This document shows, piece after piece, positions 13,384-22,595 of a DNA stretch of 64,000 bases (within the stretch, counting starts at the first letter, position 1; each line of letters opens with the position of its first letter). The stretch spans positions 1 through 64,000 of the forward strand of contig NZ_JABVXC010000001.1 of the NCBI RefSeq assembly GCF_013349955.1. Reading direction: 5' to 3'. The stretch is from Onishia taeanensis. Lineage in GTDB: Bacteria > Pseudomonadota > Gammaproteobacteria > Pseudomonadales > Halomonadaceae. A program made the translations under genes and the position numbers. The notes beneath the pieces are model-generated. The model searched no databases. It was not told the origin of the DNA and was given only the letters and a program-made list of their open reading frames with translations.

Positions 13384-15962
13384 CGACGCCCACTCCCCAA
13401 GACCTGATCATCATCGGTAACGGCATGGTCGGCCATCACCTGGTCGAGCAGTTAGTCGAGCGCGGCACGGCCGCCCACTTCCGCATCACCGTATTCGGCG
13501 AAGAACGCCACCCGGCCTATGACCGGGTACACCTCTCGGAATACTTCAGCGGCCGCGATGCCGCCGACCTGGCACTCGGCGAGGCGGACTTCTACCCCAC
13601 CCACGACATCACCCTGCGCCTCGGCGAGGGGGTGAGCCGTATCGACCGCGAAAACCGTGAGGTCATCACCGATCAGGGCCGCTACCCCTACGACAGCCTG
13701 GTGCTGGCCACCGGCTCCTACCCGTTCGTGCCGCCGATCCCCGGCGCCGAGACGGGCCAGCCCAACCGGCTGGTTTACCGCACCCTGGACGACCTGGACG
13801 CCATCCGTGCGGCGGCGACCGATGCCCGGCGAGGCGTGGTCGTGGGCGGTGGCCTGCTGGGCCTGGAGGCCGCCAATGCGCTGAAGTCGCTGGATCTCGA
13901 GGCGCATGTCGTGGAGTTCGCCCCACGCCTGATGCCGGTCCAGCTCGACGACCAGGGCGGCACGGCGCTGCGCGAAAAGATCGAAGAGCTCGGCGTGGGC
14001 GTACACCTCAACCGTGCCACCACCGAGATCACTGCCGGCGACGACTACCGCTATCGTATGACCTTCAAGGACGGCGAATACCTGGAAACCGACCTGATCG
14101 TGTTCTCCGCCGGTATCCGCCCACAGGACACCCTGGCCCGCGAATGCCGACTGGAGATCGGCGAGCGCGGCGGTATCGTCATCGACGATGAATGTCGCAC
14201 CTCGGACCCGGAGATCTTCGCTATCGGCGAGTGCGCGCTGTGGGACAACCGCATCTTCGGACTGGTGGCGCCGGGCTACACCATGGCACGCTGCGCGGCC
14301 GACGCCCTGTCCGGCCCCTTTCGTGGGCCAGAGCCTGCCGGGGAGCGCTTCGCAGGCGCCGACATGTCCACCAAGCTCAAGCTGCTGGGCGTCGATGTGG
14401 GCTCGATCGGCGACGCTCACGGCACAAGCGACGGCGCCATCAGCTATCGCTACAGCGACGAGGCAACTGGCGTCTATCGCCGACTGGTGATCAGCGGGGA
14501 TGGCAAACGCGTGATCGGAGCGGTACTGGTGGGCGACAACGATCCCTACGATACCCTCATGCAATACGCCCAGAATGGCATCGCCCTGCCCGAGGACCCT
14601 GCGTCGCTGATCCTGCCCAGCGTCGAGGGCGCCCCGACTCTCGGCGCCGATGCCCTACCCGAAGGCGCGACCATCTGCTCCTGTCACAACGTCACCAAGG
14701 GCGCGATCAGCGAGACGATCGATGCCGGTGCCTGTGACCTGGGCGCCGTCAAGTCAGCGACCAAGGCAAGCTCCGGCTGCGGCGGTTGTGCGGCGTTGCT
14801 CAAGAGCGTGGTCGACCATGAGCTCGAGGCCCGCGGCGTGGAGGTCGACCACTCGATCTGCGAGCACTTCGCCCATACCCGTCAGGAGCTCTATTCGATC
14901 GTTCGCGTCGAGGGCATCAAGACCTTCAGCGAGCTGATCGCAAAGCACGGCGCCTCCTCGACCCCAAGCCTGGGCTCTTCATCAGCCCCGAAACTTGGCT
15001 CTTCATCAGCCCCGAAACTTGGCTGCGACATCTGCAAGCCGGCGGTAGCCTCGATCCTGGCCTCGTGCTTCAACGAGCCGATCACCGATGCCGCCCATGT
15101 GCCGCTGCAGGACACCAACGACACCTTCATGGCCAATATGCAGAAGAACGGCACCTACTCGGTGGTGCCACGCATTCCCGGCGGCGAGATTACCCCGAGC
15201 AAGCTGCGCGTGCTGGGCGAGGTCGGCGAGAAGTACGGGCTCTACACCAAGATCACCGGCGGCCAGCGCGTCGACCTGTTCGGCGCCCGCCTCGAGCAAT
15301 TGCCGGATATCTGGAGCGAGCTGATCGAGGCCGGCTTCGAGACCGGCCACGCCTACGGCAAGTCCACCCGCACCGTGAAATCCTGCGTCGGCAGCACCTG
15401 GTGTCGCTACGGCGTGCAGGACAGCGTGGGCATGGCGATCTACCTGGAAAACCGCTACAAGGGGCTGCGCTCGCCACACAAGCTCAAGTTCGCCGTCTCC
15501 GGCTGCACCCGCGAGTGCGCCGAGGCCCAGAGCAAGGACGTCGGCGTGATCGCCACCGAGAACGGCTGGAATCTCTATGTGTGCGGCAACGGCGGCATGC
15601 GTCCCCGCCATGGCGAACTCTTCGCCACCGACCTCGACGACGACAGCCTGATCCGCACCATCGACCGCTTCCTGATGTTCTACGTGCGCACCGCCGACCG
15701 CCTGCAGCGTACCTCGGTGTGGCGCGAAAATCTCGAAGGCGGGCTCGACTACCTCAAGGACGTGGTAATCGACGATAGCCTGGGGCTGGGCGAGGAACTG
15801 GAAAGCCAGATGCGCCACGTCATCGACAACTATGAGTGCGAGTGGGCCAACGCCCTCGGCGACCCCGAAAAGCTCAAGCGCTTCCGCAGCTTCGTCAACG
15901 ATGCCCGTCCCGACCCGGACATCATCGTCACCGAGGAACGCGGCCAGTTGCGCCCGGCGTAA
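13380..15962 (+). CDS. nirB: NAD(P)H-dependent nitrite reductase, large subunit
   Basis: Cytoplasmic siroheme [4Fe-4S] enzyme of 860 residues reducing nitrite to ammonium with six electrons. Order: FAD/NAD(P) reductase domain (1-400), BFD-like [2Fe-2S] domain (CSCHNV...GCGGC, about 430-480), a CDICKP segment, ferredoxin-like half-domain, then the siroheme domain with SCVGSTWCRYG and SGCTRECAEA supplying the cluster cysteines. A run of three 8-residue repeats (ASSTPSLG, SSSAPKLG, SSSAPKLG) is inserted just before CDICKP, where NirB proteins normally have a short joint. nirD follows. Regulation is through the ANTAR leader upstream of the operon. Confidence 0.95.
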   Translation: MTTPTPQDLIIIGNGMVGHHLVEQLVERGTAAHFRITVFGEERHPAYDRVHLSEYFSGRDAADLALGEADFYPTHDITLRLGEGVSRIDRENREVITDQGRYPYDSLVLATGSYPFVPPIPGAETGQPNRLVYRTLDDLDAIRAAATDARRGVVVGGGLLGLEAANALKSLDLEAHVVEFAPRLMPVQLDDQGGTALREKIEELGVGVHLNRATTEITAGDDYRYRMTFKDGEYLETDLIVFSAGIRPQDTLARECRLEIGERGGIVIDDECRTSDPEIFAIGECALWDNRIFGLVAPGYTMARCAADALSGPFRGPEPAGERFAGADMSTKLKLLGVDVGSIGDAHGTSDGAISYRYSDEATGVYRRLVISGDGKRVIGAVLVGDNDPYDTLMQYAQNGIALPEDPASLILPSVEGAPTLGADALPEGATICSCHNVTKGAISETIDAGACDLGAVKSATKASSGCGGCAALLKSVVDHELEARGVEVDHSICEHFAHTRQELYSIVRVEGIKTFSELIAKHGASSTPSLGSSSAPKLGSSSAPKLGCDICKPAVASILASCFNEPITDAAHVPLQDTNDTFMANMQKNGTYSVVPRIPGGEITPSKLRVLGEVGEKYGLYTKITGGQRVDLFGARLEQLPDIWSELIEAGFETGHAYGKSTRTVKSCVGSTWCRYGVQDSVGMAIYLENRYKGLRSPHKLKFAVSGCTRECAEAQSKDVGVIATENGWNLYVCGNGGMRPRHGELFATDLDDDSLIRTIDRFLMFYVRTADRLQRTSVWRENLEGGLDYLKDVVIDDSLGLGEELESQMRHVIDNYECEWANALGDPEKLKRFRSFVNDARPDPDIIVTEERGQLRPA
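14974..15021 (+). repeat. 24-bp direct repeat inside nirB, two exact copies
   Basis: Two identical adjacent 24-bp units encode GSSSAPKL twice. A diverged third unit just upstream encodes SSTPSL. The period keeps the reading frame. Confidence 0.85.
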
Positions 15963-16103
15963 ACGGGCCCTTCCCGATATCGGGATGAGCGCCGCAGGCC
16001 AAATTAGCGCCCATGGATGGGTTCATAGCGCCCTCGCGGGGCCTGTCGCCGGATTACGCTCATCCCGCCCAGCTAGCCGACACCATGTTCTCGAGGAATC
16101 TCC

Positions 16104-16508
16104 ATGACCACCGCAACCGCAAAAGACCCGACCATGACCCAGACGTGGCAGCCCCTTTGCACCAAGGCCGATCTGGTAGCCCACTCAGGCGTCGCCGCCT
16201 GGATCGAAACGCCAGAGGGACCGGTCCAGGTCGCCGTGTTCTACCTTCCCGCCGGCCCGGACATGCCGGGGCCGCCCGGCCAGGCCACCGAGCTCTTCGC
16301 CGTTGATCACCACGACCCTTTCTCAGACGCCAATGTCATCGCCCGGGGCATCGTCGGCGATATCCAGGGGGAACCGGTGGTGGCCTCACCGATCTACAAG
16401 CAGCATTTTCGGCTCGCGGACGGCCAATGTGTGGAAGACGAATCGGTGCGGCTGCGCTGCTGGCCACTGCGCTTCGAAGGCGAACGGGTGCTGATCGACC
16501 TGGGCTGA
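16104..16508 (+). CDS. nirD: Nitrite reductase small subunit NirD
   Basis: Rieske-like fold protein of 134 residues, partner of NirB. It has the family features WQPLCTKADL, the ELFAVDHHDPFSDANVIARG segment and the SPIYKQHFRL strand. As in other NirD proteins, the Rieske cysteines and histidines are not all present, so it is structural rather than an electron carrier. The ATG at 16104 has GAGGAA six bases upstream; a second in-frame ATG ten codons later is possible. It is the last gene of the operon, 141 bp after nirB. Confidence 0.92.
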   Translation: MTTATAKDPTMTQTWQPLCTKADLVAHSGVAAWIETPEGPVQVAVFYLPAGPDMPGPPGQATELFAVDHHDPFSDANVIARGIVGDIQGEPVVASPIYKQHFRLADGQCVEDESVRLRCWPLRFEGERVLIDLG

Positions 16509-16517
16509 GAGAGCTTC

Positions 16518-16539
16518 GCCCGCCTGCAGGCTTGCGGGC
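16518..16539 (+). terminator. Hairpin after nirD
   Basis: GCCCGC and GCGGGC pair around a ten-base loop, ten bases after the nirD stop. No T run follows, so termination here is plausible but not certain. Confidence 0.4.
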
Positions 16540-16882
16540 CGTTAAGCAGCTCGTCTGCGCCATCAGTGGCGACAGCGATAACTCGCCTCTGAAACCGCCG
16601 ATGGCCTTGTGCTATCTCCAGGATATAAGGGTCATCGGCCGGCCTGGCCGGAGGCGACAAGACGAAGCGTCGCCACAACGTGAAAGGCTTCGGATTGGCG
16701 AATCCCGTGTACTGCGTTCATGCTAAAGCTATCGGGTAACGTCTACCCAGCGACAGGAGGCATCAAGAGACCGCAAGGACAGGATAAGCGACACTGGCCG
16801 CGTTCAGGTTTGAACTGTCATGACCTCGTAAGGGCTCACTGCCAGTGTCGGAACTGCCGTTAACCAAGGAGTGTTCCTGCCG
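16540..16882. other. Non-coding region upstream of the PhoH-like gene, with a long inverted repeat
   Basis: No gene seen. A perfect 10-bp inverted repeat, CGACACTGGC (16789-16798) and GCCAGTGTCG (16841-16850), encloses 42 bases that can fold again (GTTC/GAAC). It ends about 30 bases before the start codon, so it is probably a structured 5' leader or a regulatory site. Confidence 0.45.
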
Positions 16883-18295
16883 ATGGTACGAATCGACAAG
16901 AAAGCCACCCGGCTTTATGTGCTAGACACTAACGTTCTGATTCACGATCCTGCCGCCCTTTATCAGTTCGAAGAGCACGATGTGGTCATTCCCATGACCG
17001 TTCTGGAGGAACTCGACAAGCACAAGAACGGCATTCGCGAGATCGCCCGTACCGCCCGCCAAGTCAGCCGCACCCTCTCCGATATCACCAGCCAAGTCGG
17101 CTTCGACGAGATCCAGGCCGGCATCCCGATTCCCGGCTCTATCGGCGTCACCGGACGCCTGCGTTTTCTCTGCTATAACGATCTGAAACCGCTGGATAAC
17201 CTGGAGGACAGTCCAGACAACCGCATCCTCGCCGAAACCTGTCGGCTGCGCGATGAACGCCCGGATGCCTCGGTGATTCTGGTCACCAAGGACATCAACC
17301 TGCGCGTCAAGGCCGCCGCCCTCAAGGTACCGGTGGAAGACTATCTCAACGACCGCGCCTTCTCTGACCAGGACGTCATGAGCGAGGGTGCAAAGGTATA
17401 CCCGGACGCCGGCGAGCATGGCGTGGGGCTATGGGAGGCGCTCAATGTCGAGGTCAAGGTGGAACGCGCCGACCACCACACCTACTACCAGCTGAGCGGC
17501 GAGATGCCCAGTGACTGGCATGTGGGCATGCTGGTCTCTGACTGCGAAAACGGCGCCAACTTCGAAGCCATCATCCGCGAGCTGGGCCCCAACAACGCGC
17601 GGCTACAGCTACTCGCCAACTACCGGCACCACGCCGGCGTCTGGGGGGTACACGCCCACGACAGCCGCCAGAATTTCACCCTCAACCTGCTGATGGACCC
17701 GGATATCGACCTGGTGACCATTGCCGGCAACGCGGGGACCGGCAAGACCTTCATGACGCTGGCGGCAGCGCTCCAGCAGACGCTGGACATGAAGGGCTTC
17801 GAGCGCATCGTCTTCACGCGAGCACCGATCCCCATGGGCGAAGACATCGGCTTTTTGCCCGGCACCGAGGAAGAGAAGATGTCGCCCTGGATGGGCGCCT
17901 TCCATGACAACATGGACAACCTGTTGCGCGACGAGAAAGACGGCTCATCGAGCTGGAACAATGACGCCACCCGGTCGCTGATCGGCTCGCGGGTGCAAAT
18001 CCGCTCACCAGGCTTCATGCGCGGCCGCACCCTCAATGACACCTTCCTGATCATCGACGAAGCGCAGAACTTCACTCCCAAGCAGTTGAAAGCCCTGATC
18101 ACCCGCGCGGGGCGCAACACCAAGATCGTCTGCCTGGGCAACGTCGGCCAGATCGACACACCCTATCTCACCGCCAACACCTGCGGCATGGCGGCAGTGG
18201 TGCAGAATTTCCGCGACTGGCCCCATGCAGGGCACATCACGCTGAGAAGCGTCGAGCGCTCACGGCTGGCCTTGGCGGGTGAGGAACTGCTGTAG
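16883..18295 (+). CDS. PIN domain plus PhoH-family ATPase
   Basis: A 470-residue cytoplasmic protein. The N-terminal PIN ribonuclease-like domain (about 10-150) begins LYVLDTNVLIHDPAAL with the acidic Asp residues. The C-terminal PhoH P-loop ATPase has Walker A AGNAGTGKT (near residue 282) and Walker B FLIIDEAQNF. PIN-PhoH proteins are RNA-processing toxin-antitoxin-derived enzymes with RNA helicase and RNase activity. I chose ATG 16883 because the upstream GTG at 16871 overlaps the AAGGAG ribosome site. It is convergent with the small zinc-ribbon gene, sharing a bidirectional terminator. Confidence 0.9.
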   Translation: MVRIDKKATRLYVLDTNVLIHDPAALYQFEEHDVVIPMTVLEELDKHKNGIREIARTARQVSRTLSDITSQVGFDEIQAGIPIPGSIGVTGRLRFLCYNDLKPLDNLEDSPDNRILAETCRLRDERPDASVILVTKDINLRVKAAALKVPVEDYLNDRAFSDQDVMSEGAKVYPDAGEHGVGLWEALNVEVKVERADHHTYYQLSGEMPSDWHVGMLVSDCENGANFEAIIRELGPNNARLQLLANYRHHAGVWGVHAHDSRQNFTLNLLMDPDIDLVTIAGNAGTGKTFMTLAAALQQTLDMKGFERIVFTRAPIPMGEDIGFLPGTEEEKMSPWMGAFHDNMDNLLRDEKDGSSSWNNDATRSLIGSRVQIRSPGFMRGRTLNDTFLIIDEAQNFTPKQLKALITRAGRNTKIVCLGNVGQIDTPYLTANTCGMAAVVQNFRDWPHAGHITLRSVERSRLALAGEELL

Positions 18296-18326
18296 CCAGC
18301 CAGGTCATTACCCTCTGACAGCAAAA

Positions 18327-18351
18327 ACGCCCGCCATCAGGAGGCGGGCGT
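18327..18351. terminator. Bidirectional terminator between the PhoH-like gene and the zinc-ribbon gene
   Basis: A 9-bp perfect stem ACGCCCGCC/GGCGGGCGT around ATCAGGA. AAAAA on its left gives a U tract for the leftward transcript; the rightward side has only TCTT. Confidence 0.8.
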
Positions 18352-18403
18352 CTTGCGTAGCGTGTCTTGCACTCCATCCTTGAGCGCGTGTCTGCCGGCC
18401 GAC

Positions 18404-18625
18404 TCAGCGCTGGCGGTTGGCGGCTTCCTCGAGCAGCGCTTCACTCTCGCTGCCTGCTCCCTTGCGAATGATCTCCTGGGCCTCATGGTAGAGACAGACC
18501 TGCGTATTGCAGGAAGCACAGAACACCTTGTCGTCAGGATTGTGCACCTGAGATACCCGCATGCGGTGACTTGAGCAGTTGGGGCAACCGACCGGCAGGC
18601 GGAAGTCTTCGGATAGATCGGGCAT
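18404..18625 (-). CDS. Small zinc-ribbon protein (YheV-like)
   Basis: A 73-residue protein with two CXXC knuckles, CPNC (residues 14-17) and CASC (36-39), expected to bind one zinc. The tail is acidic and helical. It resembles the small zinc-ribbon proteins annotated YheV/DUF2387 in gammaproteobacteria; function unknown. AGGAG lies six bases before the ATG at 18625. An overlapping ATG two codons upstream is out of frame. It is followed by a strong terminator and stands alone. Confidence 0.8.
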   Translation of the reverse strand: MPDLSEDFRLPVGCPNCSSHRMRVSQVHNPDDKVFCASCNTQVCLYHEAQEIIRKGAGSESEALLEEAANRQR

Positions 18626-18752
18626 GCATGTCTCCTGAGAAGGTCTGGTGATGTTGTGGATAAATCATCTGGGCAATCGTCCAAGACTTCAAGCGGGCGC
18701 GACCTCATAAAACACTGGGGACGCCGAGATGTTCCCGGGTCCCAGGCATTGC

Positions 18753-19382
18753 TTAGGGTTTGCGTAAGACCACGCTCAGATTGTTGGCCGGCATCTCCAC
18801 CACCTTCTCTAGCGCCAGCCCCTCGCTCCGTGCGCAGGCCAGCACCGCTTCCAGATCGCGAATCCCCCAGCGCGGGTCTCGTGTGCGCAGCGAGGCATCG
18901 AAGGCTTCGTTGCTGGGAGCGGTGTGCTGGCCGTCACGGCGATAAGGGCCATACAGAAAGAGCAGGCCACCCGACGGCAGTCGCACACCGGCCTCGGCCA
19001 TCAGCGCCTCGGTGACCGCCCAGGGCGAGATATGTACAAGGTTGATCGCCACCAACGCATCGATGCTCTCCAGCGGCCAGGGCCGACGTGTTACATCCAA
19101 TGTCAGTGGCTCGGCCAGATTGGCGGGCCCTTCCGCGGCTCGCCAGGCGCGCACCGAAGCAACCGCCTCCGTGCTCGGGTCGCTTGGCTGCCAATCGACC
19201 CAAGGCAGCGCCTGGGAGAAGTAAAGCGCATGTTCACCACTACCGCTGGCCAGTTCCAGCAATCGCAGGCGGTCGCTACCGCACGCGCTCGCCGCTTCTC
19301 GCAGCGCAGGCGCCAAGACGTCAAGAATCGGTGCACGATTGCGCGCCACTGCCGGGCTCGATAGACGGGAATCAGGATACAT
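18753..19382 (-). CDS. DUF938 SAM-dependent methyltransferase
   Basis: A class I methyltransferase-fold protein of 209 residues. The SAM-binding motif LLELASGSGEHALYF is near residue 40, the acidic residue region DWQPSDPS follows, and VAINLVHISPW forms motif IV. These match the DUF938 family, whose substrate is unknown. The start at 19382 gives MYPDSRLSSPAVARNRAPI, the conserved beginning, and has AAAGGA at good distance; the longer frame from 19481 is not conserved. It ends an apparent two-gene unit with the esterase 10 bp upstream. Confidence 0.85.
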   Translation of the reverse strand: MYPDSRLSSPAVARNRAPILDVLAPALREAASACGSDRLRLLELASGSGEHALYFSQALPWVDWQPSDPSTEAVASVRAWRAAEGPANLAEPLTLDVTRRPWPLESIDALVAINLVHISPWAVTEALMAEAGVRLPSGGLLFLYGPYRRDGQHTAPSNEAFDASLRTRDPRWGIRDLEAVLACARSEGLALEKVVEMPANNLSVVLRKP

Positions 19383-19392
19383 CGCGGGTCCT

Positions 19393-20085
19393 TTAGCTGT
19401 TGGCCGACTCATTGACACCGTCGCCCAGGCGCTCGCCCAGCCAGGTACTGATCTGGACGATCTGCTGCGGGCAGATCGCATGCTGCATCGGATAACTGCG
19501 ATAGGTCAGCGGATGCCCCATGGCCTCGGCGCGCTTGGCGCCCTCGCGCCCCAGCGACTCCGGCACCACCGGATCGAAGGTGCCGTGATGCACCTCGATG
19601 GGCAGGTCACGGTTGGCGTCACTGGGCACGATAGAGTCCGCCGTCGCGAAGTAGGTCGAGAGCGCCAGCAGCCCGCCGAGGGGCTCGGGATAGGTCAGCG
19701 CCGCCTCATAGGCCACGGCGCCGCCCTGAGAGAAACCGGCCAGGATGATACGGCGGCTGTCGATGCCACGCGCGATCTCCGCATCGATCAGCTCATGCAC
19801 ACGCTGGGCGGAGGCTCGCAGCTGGGTCTCGTCAACCCGGCGACCAAGATTCATTTCGAGGATGTCATACCAGGCGGGCATCTGCATGCCGCCGTTAACG
19901 GTGACGGGCAGGCGAGGCGCATGGGGTAGCACCGTGCGCAGCGATACGCTATCGGGCAGCGTGAAAGCCGGCACGATCGGCGCCAGGTCATTACCGTCAG
20001 CGCCCAGGCCATGCAGAAGGATGAGACTGGCATTGGCCGGGCGACCGCCGGCAGGTTCTATCACGCGCTCATTGGAAGTGCTCAT
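19393..20085 (-). CDS. Alpha/beta-hydrolase (carboxylesterase/phospholipase family)
   Basis: Cytoplasmic serine esterase of 230 residues from the family of Pseudomonas carboxylesterase and human acyl-protein thioesterase. Visible features are the oxyanion segment LHGLGADGNDL (24-34), the nucleophile elbow GFSQGG (Ser119), Asp171 in GTFDPVVP, and His202 in QHAIC, a complete triad. The natural substrate is unknown, most likely short acyl esters. It is in an operon with the DUF938 methyltransferase. Confidence 0.9.
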   Translation of the reverse strand: MSTSNERVIEPAGGRPANASLILLHGLGADGNDLAPIVPAFTLPDSVSLRTVLPHAPRLPVTVNGGMQMPAWYDILEMNLGRRVDETQLRASAQRVHELIDAEIARGIDSRRIILAGFSQGGAVAYEAALTYPEPLGGLLALSTYFATADSIVPSDANRDLPIEVHHGTFDPVVPESLGREGAKRAEAMGHPLTYRSYPMQHAICPQQIVQISTWLGERLGDGVNESANS

Positions 20086-20172
20086 CAGAGGGCTCCTTGC
20101 GGGAAAAACGTTGCCGTTACCCTACCCCAGCCGGCCCCACCGCGGCGAGCGCAGGCCGTTGCCGGCTAGCGC

Positions 20173-21942
20173 CTAAAAGGACCAGATTTGAGGAATCAGT
20201 CCCAGCGCCACCGCCGCGGTGATCAGGTTCAGCGGCCCGCCGACCCGCAGATAATCGCGGAAGCGATAACCACCAGGCCCATAGACCATCAGGTTGGTCT
20301 GATAACCGATCGGCGTGATGAAGCTCGCCGAGGCGGCGAACATCACCGCAATCACATAGGGCATGGGGCTCACGCCCAGGTTTTCGGCGGCCGCCGTGAC
20401 GATGGGGAAGGTGATCACCGCCGCCGCATTGTTGGTGACCAGCGCGGTAAGCAGGGCCACCAGCACATAGACGCCAATCAGCAGCAGCCAAGGACTGGCG
20501 TCCACCAGCCCCAGCGCGGAACTGGCCAGCGCCGCCGCAGCGCCAGAGCTCTCAAGGGCAGCGCCGAGCCCGAAGGAGGCCGCAATGGTCAGCAATACCT
20601 GGGTGTCCATGCCACGCTTGGCGGCACCCACCGAGCAACAGCCGGTGATCACGGCAAGCGCCGCCCCCAGCATCGCCGCATTGAGCATGCTCAGCACGCC
20701 GAAGGTCGCCAGCACCACCACGCCTCCCAAGATGCTCCAGGCGAGCCAGGCCTTCTCGTGCACCGGCCGCGCCTGGCCGTTGACCTGGCTGATCAGCAGG
20801 AAATCGCGAGACTGGCGGTGACGCTCGATGAACGGTGGCCGCGCCTCGAGCAGCAGCACGTCAGCGGGTTGCAGGCGAATCTGGCCCAGGTTGCCGGCAA
20901 CCCGCTCGCCACCACGACAAACCGCCAGCACGGCCGCGCCATAGAGGGTGCGAAAGTGCCCCTCACGGATGCGCTGACCAACGAACTGGCACTGATCGGA
21001 GACCACCACCTCGACCAGCCGGCGCTCCTTGTAGTCCTTCTCGAGGCTCAACTCGCCCTGCCGCGAAGGCATCAGCCCCCGGATCTGCTGCAGCTCCACC
21101 GCGCCTGCCGAGGTGCCGGCAAATACCAGCCGGTCGTTACCCTTGAGCATCTCACCCGGTCCCACCACACTGACCACGTTGCCGCCGCGCTCGATCTCGA
21201 CCAGAAACAAATCTTCCAGGTGACGCAACCCAGCCTGCTCGACGCTCTTGTCGACCAGTGGCCCCTCTGGATCGACCTCCATCTCGATGGTGAACTCCCG
21301 CGGGTTCTCGAAGGCCTGAGCAGTGCCGCCGCCCCGTGGCAGCAAATGTCTCCCCACCAGCGCCAGATAGAGCACCCCGACCACCGCCATCGGCCCCCCC
21401 ACCCAGGCGATATCGAAGAGCCCCAGGCTCAGCTGTGGATAGCGCTCGCCGAGCAGGCCATTGACCACCAGGTTAGTGCTGGTGCCGAGCAGCGATACCG
21501 TACCGCCCAGGATCGAGGCAAAACTCAGCGGCATCAGGAAGCGCGAGGCCGGCTGGCGAATGCGTCGACTCCAGCCCAGCACCGCCGGAATGTAGGTCGC
21601 GACCACCGGTGTATTATTGAGAAAGCCGCTCATGGCGGCTACCGGCACCAGCAGCCGCCACTGGGCGGCCGCCTCACTGCGGGGCCTGCCCAGGCCATGG
21701 CGGATGATCAGATCAATGCCGCCGGTCTCGCGGATGCTGGCCACCAGTACATACATGAAGGCCACCGTGAACAGGCCACTGCTCGAGAACCCCGCCAGTG
21801 CCTGATCGGGGCCGATCACACCGCAGGTCATCAGCACCGCGACCGCACCTAGAAGAATCATGTCGGTGCCGATCCGGGTCAGCGCCATCATCGGGAAGAC
21901 GGCAACCACCACGGCAACGGCAAGCCAGGCATCCAAAGACAT
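20173..21942 (-). CDS. SLC13-family permease with two TrkA-C (RCK_C) domains
   Basis: Inner-membrane transporter of 589 residues in the DASS/ArsB-like superfamily. The N-terminal membrane half (1-180) contains the signature FLNNTPVVATYIP and SLLGTSTNLVVNG. Two cytosolic TrkA-C domains lie at about 205-375. The C-terminal membrane half repeats the motif as LVTNNAAAVITFP and ITPIGYQTNLMVYGPGGY. Family members carry sulfate or other anions, but the substrate is not determined by the sequence. The gene stands alone with a divergent gap of nearly 300 bp to the cold-shock gene terminator. Confidence 0.88.
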   Translation of the reverse strand: MSLDAWLAVAVVVAVFPMMALTRIGTDMILLGAVAVLMTCGVIGPDQALAGFSSSGLFTVAFMYVLVASIRETGGIDLIIRHGLGRPRSEAAAQWRLLVPVAAMSGFLNNTPVVATYIPAVLGWSRRIRQPASRFLMPLSFASILGGTVSLLGTSTNLVVNGLLGERYPQLSLGLFDIAWVGGPMAVVGVLYLALVGRHLLPRGGGTAQAFENPREFTIEMEVDPEGPLVDKSVEQAGLRHLEDLFLVEIERGGNVVSVVGPGEMLKGNDRLVFAGTSAGAVELQQIRGLMPSRQGELSLEKDYKERRLVEVVVSDQCQFVGQRIREGHFRTLYGAAVLAVCRGGERVAGNLGQIRLQPADVLLLEARPPFIERHRQSRDFLLISQVNGQARPVHEKAWLAWSILGGVVVLATFGVLSMLNAAMLGAALAVITGCCSVGAAKRGMDTQVLLTIAASFGLGAALESSGAAAALASSALGLVDASPWLLLIGVYVLVALLTALVTNNAAAVITFPIVTAAAENLGVSPMPYVIAVMFAASASFITPIGYQTNLMVYGPGGYRFRDYLRVGGPLNLITAAVALGLIPQIWSF

Positions 21943-22154
21943 CGACCACCCACCAGAAAAATCGAAAGTGGCCTATTGTGACGCCTTGCGAATATAGCGA
22001 AAAGTTATTTGTAGAAATTTCGTTATTCCCAATAGCGTGATCGTGCACTCAAGCGAGGGGCGCGATAACGAATCGTTGAGGCAAGCGAGGAGAAACGCAG
22101 GAAGGACCGCAGGCAAGAGAAAACCGGCGCGGTATTGTCGGGCGGTAAAACGCA

Positions 22155-22179
22155 CAAGGCCCGCCGGAAGCGGGCCTTG
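22155..22179 (-). terminator. Terminator of the first cold-shock gene
   Basis: CAAGGCCCGC pairs with GCGGGCCTTG around five bases. The leftward transcript then reads TGCGTTTTACC. The stem is the same as that of the second cold-shock gene at 44117-44142. Confidence 0.8.
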
Positions 22180-22226
22180 CTAAGCGACTAGCTAGCGAGC
22201 CAGCCGCAATGCATCAGGGTCGAGGT

Positions 22227-22433
22227 TCAGTCGATGACCTTGATGTTGGAAGCCTGAAGGCCTTTCTTGCCCTGGGTGACGTCGAAGGAAACCTTCTGGC
22301 CGTCCTGCAGGGTCTTGAAGCCGTCAGCCTGAATCTCGGAGAAGTGCGCGAACAGGTCGTCGCCGTTATCTTCCGGAGAAATGAAGCCGTAGCCCTTGGT
22401 GTCGTTGAACCACTTAACTGTGCCAGTTGCCAT
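22227..22433 (-). CDS. Cold-shock protein (CspA family)
   Basis: Single cold-shock domain of 68 residues with both RNA-binding motifs, KGYGFISP (13-20, RNP1) and DLFAHFS (26-32, RNP2). It binds single-stranded RNA/DNA as an RNA chaperone and antiterminator. The start at 22433 ([11 protein letters not shown]) is invariant in the family; longer frames are leader sequence. It differs from the paralogue at 43860 at only about nine positions. Both share leader and terminator sequence. Confidence 0.95.
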   Translation of the reverse strand: MATGTVKWFNDTKGYGFISPEDNGDDLFAHFSEIQADGFKTLQDGQKVSFDVTQGKKGLQASNIKVID

Positions 22434-22570
22434 TGTCGAAATCCTCGAATAGCTGATGATGAACCGGGAATTACCCGAAGTGAGTGGGCAAAACAAGTAC
22501 GATATTCACCAGACTACCGAAGCAATTACCACGAGTTCGAGTACTACTGACGAAATGCATCTTGCCGACC
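22434..22570 (-). promoter_or_regulatory. Leader of the first cold-shock gene
   Basis: The transcript upstream of the gene contains blocks also found before the second cold-shock gene: AAGATGCATTTC, CTTCGGTAGTCTGGTGAATA, TTGTTTTGCCCACT and a CGGG-TAATT-CCCG hairpin (22465-22477). A cold-responsive structured 5' untranslated region is the likely reason. Confidence 0.6.
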
Positions 22571-22595
22571 AACCAATCGAACTATGCATGCGCGC

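Noticed and set aside
14974..15021. Possible CRISPR-like direct repeats in nirB and arsJ
   Set aside because: The units adjoin each other without spacers and encode in-frame peptide repeats.
20188..21852. A 554-codon open frame opposite the SLC13 permease gene
   Set aside because: Antisense shadow; rich in His, Gln and Arg, with no recognisable domain.
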